Part shown: positions 17,465-25,188 of the stretch, one piece after another
How positions within the stretch are numbered: the first letter of the stretch is position 1
Layout: each line of letters starts with the position of its first letter
DNA from: Streptomonospora nanhaiensis
GTDB taxonomy: Bacteria; Actinomycetota; Actinomycetes; Streptosporangiales; Streptosporangiaceae
Assembly: GCF_026642255.1 (NCBI RefSeq)
Contig: NZ_CP113264.1
Location: 6,634,001 to 6,698,000, forward strand
Length of the DNA: 64,000 nucleotides
Direction of reading: 5' to 3'
The notes under the pieces: model-generated
Databases searched by the model: none
What the model was told of the DNA's origin: nothing
What the model saw: the letters and a program-made list of their open reading frames with translations, nothing else
Program-made: the position numbers and the translations under genes

Positions 17465-17492
17465 CGCAGTCCACCGCGTTCCAAACGGAACG
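17465..17492. repeat. 28-bp palindrome-bearing repeat, copy 2
   Basis: The second copy is identical to 17332-17359 across 28 bp. Its outer flanks are CCTC before and GAGG after, different bases that still pair with one another, suggesting the element is kept as a hairpin. Confidence 0.7.
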
Positions 17493-17550
17493 AGGCGCCG
17501 TCACCCTCCAGGCCGGTCGGCGGGCCCCCGGGCCCACCCCACGATGGTCG

Positions 17551-18939
17551 CTACAGGCCGACGCCCGCGGCGCCGAGCAGGGCGCCGACGGGGTCCACGC
17601 TCGGAGCCGGAGCGGGCAGCTGGTCCACGTGCTCGGGAGCGTGCTCCGCCACGGCCTGGTGCGTGGTCTCGCTCAGGGTGTAGTCGACGGGCAGCATCTG
17701 CGAGACGGGGATCTCGGGCAGGTCGCGCACGACCGGGGCGTCCTGCAGCACGCCCGACTGGTGCTCGGTCGCGCTCTGGTGCACGACCGCGGCGCCGTTG
17801 TCGGTGGAGCTGGCGCCCGCCAGGCTCGCGACGGCGGCGACGGCGTTGCCGGTCACGTTGACGGGGACGTCCGCGTGCGCGACCAGCTGGTTGCCGCCCA
17901 CGGCCGAGCCGTTGCCCGAGGTGGCGACGTGGGGCTCCTCCTCCAGGACCAGTGCCCCGGTGTCGGTGGCCGCGGCGCCCGCGACGCCGCCCACGGCGCC
18001 GATCGCGTTGCCGGACACGTTGACCGGGACGTCCAGGGCCGCGACCAGCTGGTTGCCGCCCACGAGCGAGCCGTTGCCGGAGGTCGCGACGCCCGACTGG
18101 TGCTCGCGCTCGGCCGACTGGCGCAGGATGCCCGCGTCCACGCCGGAGGTGTCGGGCAGGATGCTGGCGTTCGAGACGGCCTCGTTGACCAGGTCCATCG
18201 CCGTGAGCCCGGCGGGGGCGGACTGGTGGTGACGGCCGCCGCCCTCGTGGACCAGGGCGCCGGTGTCGGTGGCCGCGGCGCCCGCGACGCCCGCCACGGC
18301 GCTGATCGCGTTGCCGGACACGTTGACCGGGACGTCCAGGTCGGCGACCAGCTGGTTGCCGCCCGCGACCGAGCCGTTGCCCGAGGTGGCGACGTCCGGG
18401 TCGTGGTCGTGCCCGTGGTGCTCGTGGCCCTGGTGCACGACGTCGTAGCCGTCGTGGCCCTGCTGGTGGGCGTGGCCGCGCTCGTCGTGACCGTGGTGAC
18501 CGTGGTGACCGTGGTGGCCGTGGTGGCCGCCCTCGTGGACCAGGGCGCCGGTGTCGGTGGCCGCGGCGCCCGCGATGCCGCCCACCGCGGCGATCGCGTT
18601 GCCGGAGACGTTCACGGGGACGTCGCCGTCCACCACGAGCTGGTTGCCGCCCAGGACGGAGCCGTTGCCCGAGGTCGCGACCTCGCCGCTGTGGTGGTCG
18701 ACCACGGCGGCGCCGGAGTCCGTGCACTGGGCGCCGGACGTGCCCAGGACGGCGCTGATCGCGTTCCCGCAGACGTTGACCGGGACATCGAGGTTGGCGA
18801 CCGCCTGGTTGCCGCCCAGGATCGAACCGTTGCCCGAGGTCACGGGCTCGGTGTCGGCGAAGGCCACGCCGGTGCCCAGAGCGACGAATCCCGCCGCCAT
18901 GAGCGCGGACTTCGCGGAGATGCTGGCCCACTTACGCAT
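17551..18939 (-). CDS. multi-domain chaplin with five chaplin repeats and a His-rich linker
   Basis: Chaplins are secreted amphipathic proteins that assemble into amyloid-like films and let aerial hyphae break the surface. The 462-aa protein starts at 18939 behind AAAGGA, with a signal peptide ending near AFADTEP (residue 29). Five chaplin domains follow at about 34-79, 88-133, 184-229, 285-331 and 338-385, each with TSGNGS...GGNQ...DVPVNV.GNA. Only the first keeps the two cysteines (C57, C72); the others have S/T and A/S there. Linkers include HHGHHGHHGHHGHDERGHAH (about 139-179) with many histidines. No sortase signal is visible. A typical long chaplin has two domains and an LAxTG end, so this protein is unusual. 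Downstream are hairpin repeats; next on the same strand upstream is a sortase-type chaplin. Confidence 0.9.
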   Translation of the reverse strand: MRKWASISAKSALMAAGFVALGTGVAFADTEPVTSGNGSILGGNQAVANLDVPVNVCGNAISAVLGTSGAQCTDSGAAVVDHHSGEVATSGNGSVLGGNQLVVDGDVPVNVSGNAIAAVGGIAGAAATDTGALVHEGGHHGHHGHHGHHGHDERGHAHQQGHDGYDVVHQGHEHHGHDHDPDVATSGNGSVAGGNQLVADLDVPVNVSGNAISAVAGVAGAAATDTGALVHEGGGRHHQSAPAGLTAMDLVNEAVSNASILPDTSGVDAGILRQSAEREHQSGVATSGNGSLVGGNQLVAALDVPVNVSGNAIGAVGGVAGAAATDTGALVLEEEPHVATSGNGSAVGGNQLVAHADVPVNVTGNAVAAVASLAGASSTDNGAAVVHQSATEHQSGVLQDAPVVRDLPEIPVSQMLPVDYTLSETTHQAVAEHAPEHVDQLPAPAPSVDPVGALLGAAGVGL

Positions 18940-19286
18940 GTGGGGAGTCCTTTCGAGAAGACATGAAGACATGTTGAAGAGAACAGGTGTGCTTGTGCGT
19001 GCTTGTGCTCGGGCAACAGGCCGTGCCACATCCCTGGGTGGGGTGCAGGCCTCCGGCCGGGGCCGGGGATCATCCGGACGGCCTCACACCTGGGCGGTGC
19101 GTGCCGGCCGGTTCAGGAGAGCGCGCCGCGGTCGGCGCCCGCTGGTTGCGGGTGACGCGCGCGCCCCGTCGATCAGCTCCGCCCTGGTTGGGCGGCGGCT
19201 GACGTGAACCCCGAGCACGTGGCCTCGGCCGGTGCTACGGGACTCGCGTCAGCCCCCGGGCCGCGCGGGGCGGCCCGGGGAGCCGA
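18940..19286. promoter_or_regulatory. upstream region of the multi-domain chaplin, with tandem repeats
   Basis: This 347-bp region holds the chaplin leader. An 8-bp unit GAAGACAT is doubled at 18957-18972 and a 10-bp unit GTGCTTGTGC is doubled at 18989-19008. The end of the previous gene's terminator is at 19254-19280. No other gene is visible. Confidence 0.5.
19254..19280. terminator. hairpin downstream of the sortase-type chaplin
   Basis: CCCCGGGCCG and CGGCCCGGGG flank a 7-nt loop immediately after the stop codon of the gene at 19287-20012. Confidence 0.5.
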
Positions 19287-20012
19287 TCAGGAGCGGGCCC
19301 TGCGCCGCATCCCCGCCACGACCAGGCCGGCCCCGGCGGCGACCGCGGCGACCGCGGCGGCGACCAGGCCGAACAGGCCGGTGGAGTCGGTGCCGGTGAC
19401 CGCGAGCTCCGCACCCGGGCCCTGCTCGGCGGGCTGCCCGAAGGTCTGCTCGGACCGCTCCTCCGCGGACTGCTCGAAGGACTGCTGGCCGGGCTGCTCC
19501 GCGGACGGTCCGGCCGGGGAGGCGGACGGGTCGGGCGCGGGCTGCTCGTCCACCGGCGCGGAGCTCTCCTCGGCGAGCCCCTCACGGTCCTCGGGGACCT
19601 CGGGCGGGACACCCTGGCCGGGGTCCTCACCCTCGGGGGCCTCCTCCCCGGGGTTCTCCCCCTCGGTGGACCCCCCGCCGGGGGCCTCTTCGCCGGGGGC
19701 TTCCCCGCCGGGGGCCTCCTCCGCGCCCTCGTAGCCGCCCTTCGGCCCTCGGACGGAGGACGACTTGTCCTCGATGACGGCGGCTCCGGAGTCCGTGCAC
19801 TGGGCGCCGGCGAGGCCGAGGATCGCGATCGCGTTCCCGCAGACGTTCAGCGGGACGTCGAGGTCGGCGTTGAGCTGGTTGCCTCCGCCGATGGAGCCGT
19901 TTCCGCTGGTGACGGTGTCGGCGTAGGCGGTTCCGGCGGTGGCGGCGGCCGTGGCGGCGATGAAGCCGGCGGTCACCAGGGCGGCGATACGTGCTTGTGT
20001 CTCGTGGGTCAT
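19287..20012 (-). CDS. long-type chaplin with sortase sorting signal
   Basis: This is a cell-wall-anchored hydrophobic surface protein. The 241-aa product has a signal peptide (to about residue 31, AYADT), one chaplin domain at about 34-80 (VTSGNGSIGGGNQ, with C58 and C72), then ~115 residues of Glu/Gly/Pro-rich spacer (GGEAPGEEAPGGGSTEGENP) and LAVTG (203-207), a hydrophobic helix and the RRRARS tail. LAxTG is recognised by class E sortases of high-GC actinobacteria and used by ChpA-C of Streptomyces. It has one chaplin domain where ChpA-C have two. AAGGACACGCG precedes the ATG. The neighbour is the multi-domain chaplin on the same strand, separated by a hairpin. Confidence 0.92.
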   Translation of the reverse strand: MTHETQARIAALVTAGFIAATAAATAGTAYADTVTSGNGSIGGGNQLNADLDVPLNVCGNAIAILGLAGAQCTDSGAAVIEDKSSSVRGPKGGYEGAEEAPGGEAPGEEAPGGGSTEGENPGEEAPEGEDPGQGVPPEVPEDREGLAEESSAPVDEQPAPDPSASPAGPSAEQPGQQSFEQSAEERSEQTFGQPAEQGPGAELAVTGTDSTGLFGLVAAAVAAVAAGAGLVVAGMRRRARS

Positions 20013-20172
20013 CGCGTGTCCTTATGTCAGCGAGAAGGATCGGCTGGCTACACGTGTGACCGCGGTCGGAGAGCTTCAGGCTCTGGGAAAGCCGGTGAGA
20101 AGGCACGCCCGCCGGAGTCGGCGGGACGGCTGCGTGCGGGAGCGCACGGACCGGCCGCGGTCGGGGACGCGG

Positions 20173-21210
20173 CTAGTCGGGGGCGAAGCTGGGGTCGTCC
20201 GCGGCGTCGCGGACGACCAGGGTGGGGTCGCCGGGAAGGGCGACCCGCTGGGCACGGGGAGCCAGGTGGGCGGCCCGGGCCATCAGGAACCCGGCGGCGC
20301 CGGGCGCGGGGAAGGACGGGGCGGCGGCGCCGGTGGCGTCCGCTCCGGCCGAATGGTGCGAGCCGCCTCCGCCGATGAGGCGAATGCGCTCACCGGGGTC
20401 GTCGTCATGCACCCGCTCGGCCGCCTCGACGGCGGCCGAACTCCATGCGGACGGCACCGCGGAAGCGCTGGTGTCCACCGCCGTACCGGGACGGGGCGCA
20501 TCGGCGCCCCGAGCGGTCTCGGCGGCGGCGCGCTCGACGGCGGGGCCGGCCGGGTCGATGGGGAGTTCGTCGGTGGCGGCGAGGACGGGCAGGCCCAGGG
20601 GGGCCGTCGCGTTCGCGGCCCCGTCGATGCCGCCCTGGACGACCCGTGTGGACTCGGTCAGCCCGGCGGCGACCGTGTCCACGAGTCCGCTGTCGCGCAG
20701 CGAGCCGTCGGTGGACCGCACCACGTCCTGACCGGTGCGGGCGATGCCGCCGACGAGGCTTCCCGCGCCGCGGGCGGTCCCGTCCACGGTGGCCGCGGTG
20801 TCGTCCACGACCCTGGCCGCCGCGGCTCCCGCCCTGCTCTCCTCCAGCGCGGACGAGACACCCGTCTCGTCCAGGGCGCGGGAGGGAAGGGCGGCGGCCC
20901 GGGGCGCCACGGCCCCGGTCAGCGAACCGGTCGCGGAGCCCGCACCGGCGGCGGCGTCGGAGACCCGGGTCTTCCGAAGCTCCTGGGTCGCGGCCCGGCC
21001 GGCGTCCTCCGCGGTGTCGCCGACGCCCATGACGCGGTCGACGAGGCCGTCGGAGCCGGGAGCGGTGTCGCTGTGGGCGACACCGATCCCCCCGGCCAGC
21101 CAAGCGACGGCGACGATGCCGGACAGGAGCAGCAGACGGGCGCAGGCGTTGCGGGACACACAGGCAGCGCGACCGGTCGACACCAGCCACCCCCTGCCCG
21201 TGAGCACCAT
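20173..21210 (-). CDS. secreted Ala-rich hypothetical protein
   Basis: The ATG at 21210 behind GAGAGGGCGTC gives 345 aa. A long signal sequence (ARLLLLSGIVAVAWLAGGIG, to about residue 47, AHSDTAPG) is followed by a low-complexity domain of short helices rich in Ala, Gly, Thr and Asp (LTGAVAPRAAALPSRALDET and similar), with repeated 'VxDTxAxTVDGTARGAGSLVGG'-type segments. No known domain is seen. The position directly upstream of two chaplin genes on the same strand suggests a role at the hyphal or spore surface, but this is inference from context. A terminator-like spacer is absent between it and the next gene; 160 bp separate them. Confidence 0.65.
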   Translation of the reverse strand: MVLTGRGWLVSTGRAACVSRNACARLLLLSGIVAVAWLAGGIGVAHSDTAPGSDGLVDRVMGVGDTAEDAGRAATQELRKTRVSDAAAGAGSATGSLTGAVAPRAAALPSRALDETGVSSALEESRAGAAAARVVDDTAATVDGTARGAGSLVGGIARTGQDVVRSTDGSLRDSGLVDTVAAGLTESTRVVQGGIDGAANATAPLGLPVLAATDELPIDPAGPAVERAAAETARGADAPRPGTAVDTSASAVPSAWSSAAVEAAERVHDDDPGERIRLIGGGGSHHSAGADATGAAAPSFPAPGAAGFLMARAAHLAPRAQRVALPGDPTLVVRDAADDPSFAPD

Positions 21211-21347
21211 GACGCCCTCTCGTTTCGCTGCCGCTGGACGGTCCCGTGCGGCTGGGCCGCCACGGTCGTACCGGTGCCGCTCCGACCCGCACGGAGGCGG
21301 GAGGGAGAACCACGACACCCTCGAACTCAAAGCAACCGTAGCATCAC

Positions 21348-21366
21348 GTTGGGTGATGCAACACCG
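21348..21366. promoter_or_regulatory. 7-bp perfect inverted repeat upstream of the secreted protein gene
   Basis: GCATCAC-N5-GTGATGC lies about 140 bp upstream of the ATG at 21210, in an AT-richer stretch. It has the layout of a dimeric regulator operator. The regulator is unknown. Its exact start may shift by a base or two. Confidence 0.45.
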
Positions 21367-21370
21367 AAAC

Positions 21371-21406
21371 GTGAACCGCGCCGAAAAAGTTTTCGGCGCG
21401 GTTCAC
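21371..21406. terminator. 17-bp inverted repeat, strong terminator after the M20 peptidase gene
   Basis: GTGAACCGCGCCGAAAA and its exact complement flank 2 nt, 30 nt past the peptidase stop on the minus strand. The inner A/T steps give a small U-run-like end. Confidence 0.65.
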
Positions 21407-21435
21407 CAGGCACGACACCGCAAAACGCGTCGAGG

Positions 21436-22758
21436 TCAGCTCAATCCGACGAAACGGTCCAGGACCCTGACGCCGAACTGGAGGCCGTCCACCGGGACCC
21501 GCTCGTCCACGCCGTGGAACATGCCCGCGAAGTCCAGCTCCGGGGGGAGCTTGAGCGGCGCGAAGCCGTAGTTGCGCACGCCGAGGCGGGAGAAGCTCTT
21601 GGCGTCGGTCCCGCCGGAGAGGCAGTAGGGGACGGCCTTGGCCCCCGGGTCCTCCGCCAGCAGGGACTCCGACATGGCGTTGACCAGGCCGCCCTCGAAG
21701 GGCGTCTCCACGGCCGGCAGGTGGTGGATGAACTCGCGGTCGACCTTCGGGCCGAGCAGCTCGTCGATCTTCGCGAAGTACGCGTCCTCGGTGCCCGGCA
21801 GGAAGCGGCCGTCGATCTGGGCGGTGGCCTCGCCCGGGATGACGTTGGCCTTGTACCCGCCCCCCAGCACCGTCGGGTTGAGGGTGTTGCGGAGGGTGGC
21901 GCCGATCATGCGGGAGATCGGACCCAGGCGGGCGACCGTGGCGTCGACGTCCTTCTCGTCGAAGGGGATGCCGAACTCCTCGCAGATCTCCTCCAGGAAG
22001 GTCCGCACGGTCGGGGTGAGGTCGAGCGGGAACTCGTGCCGGCCCAGCCGCGCGACCGCCTCCGCCAGCTCGGTGACGGCGTTGTCCCTGTTGGTCATCG
22101 AACCGTGCCCGGCCGTGCCGCGCGCGGTCAGCTTCATCCAGGCGATGCCCTTCTCCGCGGTCTCCACCAGGTAGAGGCGGCGGTCCTCCTTCACCGTGAA
22201 CGAGAACCCGCCGACCTCGCTGATCGCCGAGTCGCAGTCGGCGAACAGGTCCGGGTGCTCGTCCACGAGGTACTGGGCGCCCCAGGTGCCGCCCGCCTCC
22301 TCGTCGGCGAGGAAGGCCAGGACGATGTCGCGCGGGGGGCGGCGTCCCTCACGGAGCCGCTGGCGCAGCATGGCCAGGACCATCGCGTTCATGTTCTTCA
22401 TGTCGACCGCGCCGCGGCCCCACACGCACCCGTCGGCGACCTCCCCCGCGAAGGGGTGGTGGGTCCAGTCCTCGGGCGCCGCGGGGACGACGTCCAGGTG
22501 GCCGTGGATGAGCAGCGGGGGGCGGGTGGAGTCCTCCCCCGTGATCCGGGCCACGACGTTGCTGCGCCCCGGGTGCTTCTCGTAGATCCTCGACTCGACG
22601 CCGACCTCGTCGAGCTTGGCGGCGACGTACTCCGCCGCCTTGCGCTCCCCCGGCCCCGAATGGTCGCCGTAGTTGGAGGTGTCGAACTCGATGAGCTCCC
22701 GGCACAGGTCGACGACCTCCACCTCCGCCGCGCTCAGGACCCTGTCTGGCTCTGCCAT
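21436..22758 (-). CDS. M20/M25/M40-family metallopeptidase
   Basis: A cytoplasmic dizinc amidohydrolase of the ArgE/DapE/CPG2 group, likely a dipeptidase or acyl-amino-acid deacylase; the substrate is not deducible. The 440-aa product starts at 22758 behind GGGAGCG. Zinc ligands and catalytic residues appear in IHGHLDVVPA (His, Asp), GRGAVDMKN (Asp), LADEEAGG (catalytic Glu and metal Glu) and the C-terminal MFHGVDERV (His). The lid domain contains TARGTAGHGSMTN. It is monocistronic: tRNA-Leu and a divergent promoter lie upstream, and a strong terminator downstream. Confidence 0.9.
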   Translation of the reverse strand: MAEPDRVLSAAEVEVVDLCRELIEFDTSNYGDHSGPGERKAAEYVAAKLDEVGVESRIYEKHPGRSNVVARITGEDSTRPPLLIHGHLDVVPAAPEDWTHHPFAGEVADGCVWGRGAVDMKNMNAMVLAMLRQRLREGRRPPRDIVLAFLADEEAGGTWGAQYLVDEHPDLFADCDSAISEVGGFSFTVKEDRRLYLVETAEKGIAWMKLTARGTAGHGSMTNRDNAVTELAEAVARLGRHEFPLDLTPTVRTFLEEICEEFGIPFDEKDVDATVARLGPISRMIGATLRNTLNPTVLGGGYKANVIPGEATAQIDGRFLPGTEDAYFAKIDELLGPKVDREFIHHLPAVETPFEGGLVNAMSESLLAEDPGAKAVPYCLSGGTDAKSFSRLGVRNYGFAPLKLPPELDFAGMFHGVDERVPVDGLQFGVRVLDRFVGLS

Positions 22759-22901
22759 CTGACGCTCCCGTCCAGCCGCACCTTTTGCCGTGCTGTCACC
22801 CCGACCCTGCCATGGAGGCCCCCCGGCGGAAAACCTGGTTCGTGCCACCCCAGACTTTTGCTATGGTTGACCTGTACGGCGCGGCAGGCGCCGGACACCC
22901 G

Positions 22902-22986
22902 GTCCGGGTGGCGGAATAGGTAGACGCGCTAGCTTGAGGTGCTAGTGCCCGTTAAGGGTATGGGGGTTCAAGTCCCCCCTCGGACA
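22902..22986 (+). tRNA. tRNA-Leu (anticodon GAG)
   Basis: The 85-nt class II tRNA has acceptor GTCCGGG paired with CTCGGAC (one G-T), anticodon GAG in GCTTGAGGTG, a long variable arm (TGCCCGTTAAGGGTA) and T-arm GGGGGTTCAAGTCCCCC. No CCA is encoded. It reads CUC/CUU codons. Confidence 0.97.
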
Positions 22987-22993
22987 CAAACAG

Positions 22994-23019
22994 AAGGCCC
23001 TGGTACCAGGGCCTTTTTT
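22994..23019 (+). terminator. Rho-independent terminator of tRNA-Leu
   Basis: AAGGCCCTGG-TA-CCAGGGCC is followed by six T residues, a classic intrinsic terminator directly after the tRNA. Confidence 0.9.
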
Positions 23020-23065
23020 GTTGCCCGGGCCCTGTCGGCCGGACCCGCGGCGGGCCCGCGGCCCC

Positions 23066-23725
23066 TCAGGCCACCAGGCCGTGGCGGTAGGCGTAGACGA
23101 CGGCCTGGACGCGGTCGCGGAGCGCGAGCTTGGCGAGGATGCGCGAGACGAAGGTCTTGACGGTCTCCTGGCTGATCACGAGGGCCCCGGCGATCTCCCT
23201 GTTGGAGAGGCCGTCCGCGATGAGGCGCAGGACCTCCAGTTCGCGGGGGGTCAGCGGGGTGTCGTCCGGGGAGCCCCCGGTCGGCCGGACACGGGCGGCG
23301 TACCTTCCCACGAGCTGGCGGGTCACCCCGGGGTCCAGCAGCGCCGCGCCCGAGGCCACGGTCCGGATGCCGTGCAGCAGCTGGCCGGGCGGCGCGTCCT
23401 TGAGCAGGAACCCGCTCGCCCCCGCGCGCAGCGCCTCGTAGACGTACTCGTCCAGGTTGAACGTCGTCACCACGAGCACCTTGACGGGCGCGCGCACCCC
23501 GGCGCCGGCCAGCAGGCGGGTGGCCCCGATGCCGTCGAGCACCGGCATGCGCACGTCCATCACCACGACGTCCGGACCCAGCCGGCCGCTGAGGTCGACC
23601 GCGGTCCGCCCGTCCCCGCACTCGCCCACGACCTCCATGTCGGGCTGGGCACCGATGATCGTCACCAGCCCCGTGCGGATCAGCACCTGGTCGTCGCAGA
23701 CCAGGACCCGGATCGGCGCGGTCAC
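23066..23725 (-). CDS. NarL/LuxR-family response regulator
   Basis: The 219-aa protein has a receiver domain with the acidic pair (VCDDQ), phosphoacceptor Asp57 (VVVMDVRMP) and switch residues VVTTF and KDA (Lys in LLKDAP), then a LuxR-type helix-turn-helix in LTPRELEVLRLIADGLSNRE. It starts at GTG 23725, which overlaps the TGA of the histidine kinase gene by four bases (GTGA), so the two are translated together. It would bind a promoter when phosphorylated by the partner kinase. The signal and targets are not evident; its own operon is the likely first target. Confidence 0.93.
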   Translation of the reverse strand: MTAPIRVLVCDDQVLIRTGLVTIIGAQPDMEVVGECGDGRTAVDLSGRLGPDVVVMDVRMPVLDGIGATRLLAGAGVRAPVKVLVVTTFNLDEYVYEALRAGASGFLLKDAPPGQLLHGIRTVASGAALLDPGVTRQLVGRYAARVRPTGGSPDDTPLTPRELEVLRLIADGLSNREIAGALVISQETVKTFVSRILAKLALRDRVQAVVYAYRHGLVA

Positions 23726-24876
23726 GAGCGGCTCCCCGCGGGTATGCGCGCCCTCACGACGAAGCCGCCCTCCGGCCCGGGTCCCGCCTCCAGGTCGCCG
23801 CCCAGGACGTCGACCCGCTCGCGGAGCCCGGCGAGGCCGCGCCCGCTCCCGCCGGGGGAGCCGGTCCGCGGGCCGGGGCCCTCCGTGCCGACCTCCACGG
23901 TGATCTCCTTCTCGCCGTGGCGCACCAGGACCGAGGTGCGGCTGCCCCGGGCGTGCTTGAGGGCGTTCGTCAGGGCCTCCTGCACGACCCGGAAGGCCAC
24001 GAGGTCGGCGCCGCCCGTCGACTCGGCGGGGGCGCCCTCCTCGGAGAACTCCACCGGCTGCCCGGCCCGGCGCGTCTGCTCCACGAGCGTGAGGACCCGG
24101 CCGACGGGGGGCGTCCTGGCCCCGGTGCCGTGGTCGGGGTTGAGGAGGTCGAGCAGGCTCCGCAGGTCGGTGATGGCCCTGCGGCCGGTGTCGGTGACGG
24201 CGGTCAGCGAACCGTCGAGCCGCTCGGGGTCCGCGGTCAGGTAGCGCGCCGCCTCGGCCTGCACCACCATCGCGGTCACGTGGTGGGTGACGACGTCGTG
24301 GAGCTCGCGCGCGATGCGGGTGCGCTCGGCGGTGCGGGTGTCCTCGGCGACGCGGCGGCGGCGTTCGGCCTCCATGGCCCGGGTGGACCGCAGCCACGCC
24401 CCGATGCCCCACACGAAGGCCAGCGCCAGGTAGAACGTCGCGAAGCCGACCGGCGTCTCGCCCGTGCCGAGCTGCGCGAGCGCCGCCCACAGCACCGCGT
24501 AGGCGGCCGTCAGGACGAGCACGGTGGCGCGCCGGCGCCGTTCCAGGTGGGCGCCCGCGCTCAGCACCGCGATGGCCAGCCCCGTGCCGGCGAGCGTGTG
24601 GTAGCCCATGAGCTGGTCGACGGCGAAGCCCGCGGACACCAGGGCGAGGGAGGCGGCCGGCCACCGCCGGCGCAGGGCGAGCGGAAGGCACTGGAGGGCG
24701 ATCGCCACGACGGCGAGCAGGTCGAAGGGGCGGTCGGGGACGCCCCCGAGCATCGTCCCGTGGTTGTGGAGCGACGGCACGAACGACGCGGCGAAGAACA
24801 CCAGTCCCAGCGGGAGGTCCCGGACCGTGACGTCGAGGCCTCGCCACAGTTCCGCGGCCCGCCGTAGATCGATCAC
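23722..24876 (-). CDS. sensor histidine kinase (HisKA_3 type)
   Basis: The 384-aa kinase starts at GTG 24876. Hydrophobic helices cover about residues 20-35, 53-65, 75-90, 97-110, 118-135 and 145-162, with no large extracellular domain, so it may sense the membrane itself. The phosphoacceptor is His193 in IARELHDVVTHHV (DHp of the NarX/DesK class). The ATPase domain has an N-box QEALTNALKHA and G-box GRGLAGLRERV. The gene overlaps the response regulator. TACACT lies 8 nt before the start codon, so the mRNA may be leaderless. Confidence 0.9.
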   Translation of the reverse strand: MIDLRRAAELWRGLDVTVRDLPLGLVFFAASFVPSLHNHGTMLGGVPDRPFDLLAVVAIALQCLPLALRRRWPAASLALVSAGFAVDQLMGYHTLAGTGLAIAVLSAGAHLERRRRATVLVLTAAYAVLWAALAQLGTGETPVGFATFYLALAFVWGIGAWLRSTRAMEAERRRRVAEDTRTAERTRIARELHDVVTHHVTAMVVQAEAARYLTADPERLDGSLTAVTDTGRRAITDLRSLLDLLNPDHGTGARTPPVGRVLTLVEQTRRAGQPVEFSEEGAPAESTGGADLVAFRVVQEALTNALKHARGSRTSVLVRHGEKEITVEVGTEGPGPRTGSPGGSGRGLAGLRERVDVLGGDLEAGPGPEGGFVVRARIPAGSRS

Positions 24877-25188
24877 CGGAGGAAGTGTAGTGGCGGATCC
24901 GCCCCCGTCCGCGCGGCGGGGGACGGGGCCGCCGCGCCGTGCGCCCGGCCCCGGGCGGACCCGTGACGCGGTGTCACTGGTGGCGCCGCCGGGCGGGGGG
25001 AATACTGGGGGAGATCCCGCCGCCGATCCCGGAGAGCCCCGCATGGACACCAGACGCCCGCGCGTTCCGCCGGCGGTCGCCGCGGCCGCGGGTCCGCCCG
25101 TCCGCCCGGGGCCCCGCCCCCTCCCGGCCTCCCCGGTCCGCGCCCCGGGCGGGTACCGGTGACGCCGTCCCGGTCCGGGGCCAGCACG
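24877..25188. promoter_or_regulatory. divergent promoter region between two two-component systems
   Basis: This 312-bp spacer holds the start regions of two divergent kinase genes. TACACT lies 8 nt before the minus-strand kinase start. On the plus strand AATACT (about 24999-25004) resembles a -10 box. A 5-5-5 inverted repeat GTGAC-GCGGT-GTCAC lies at 24963-24977. No other coding sequence is convincing. Confidence 0.45.

Larger units (their letters stand above)
16914..17550. other. 637-bp intergenic region with repeated palindromic elements
   Basis: The region separates topA from the end of the upstream multi-domain chaplin gene. It should hold the topA promoter. It also holds two near-identical 28-bp palindrome-bearing repeats (17332-17359 and 17465-17492) and a 13-bp stem-loop (17262-17293). 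Translations of both strands are not protein-like. Confidence 0.6.

Noticed and set aside
22902..22986. The tRNA-Leu as an attachment site of an integrated element.
   Set aside because: No integrase gene or direct repeat of the tRNA 3' end is seen in the following region; the terminator directly follows.
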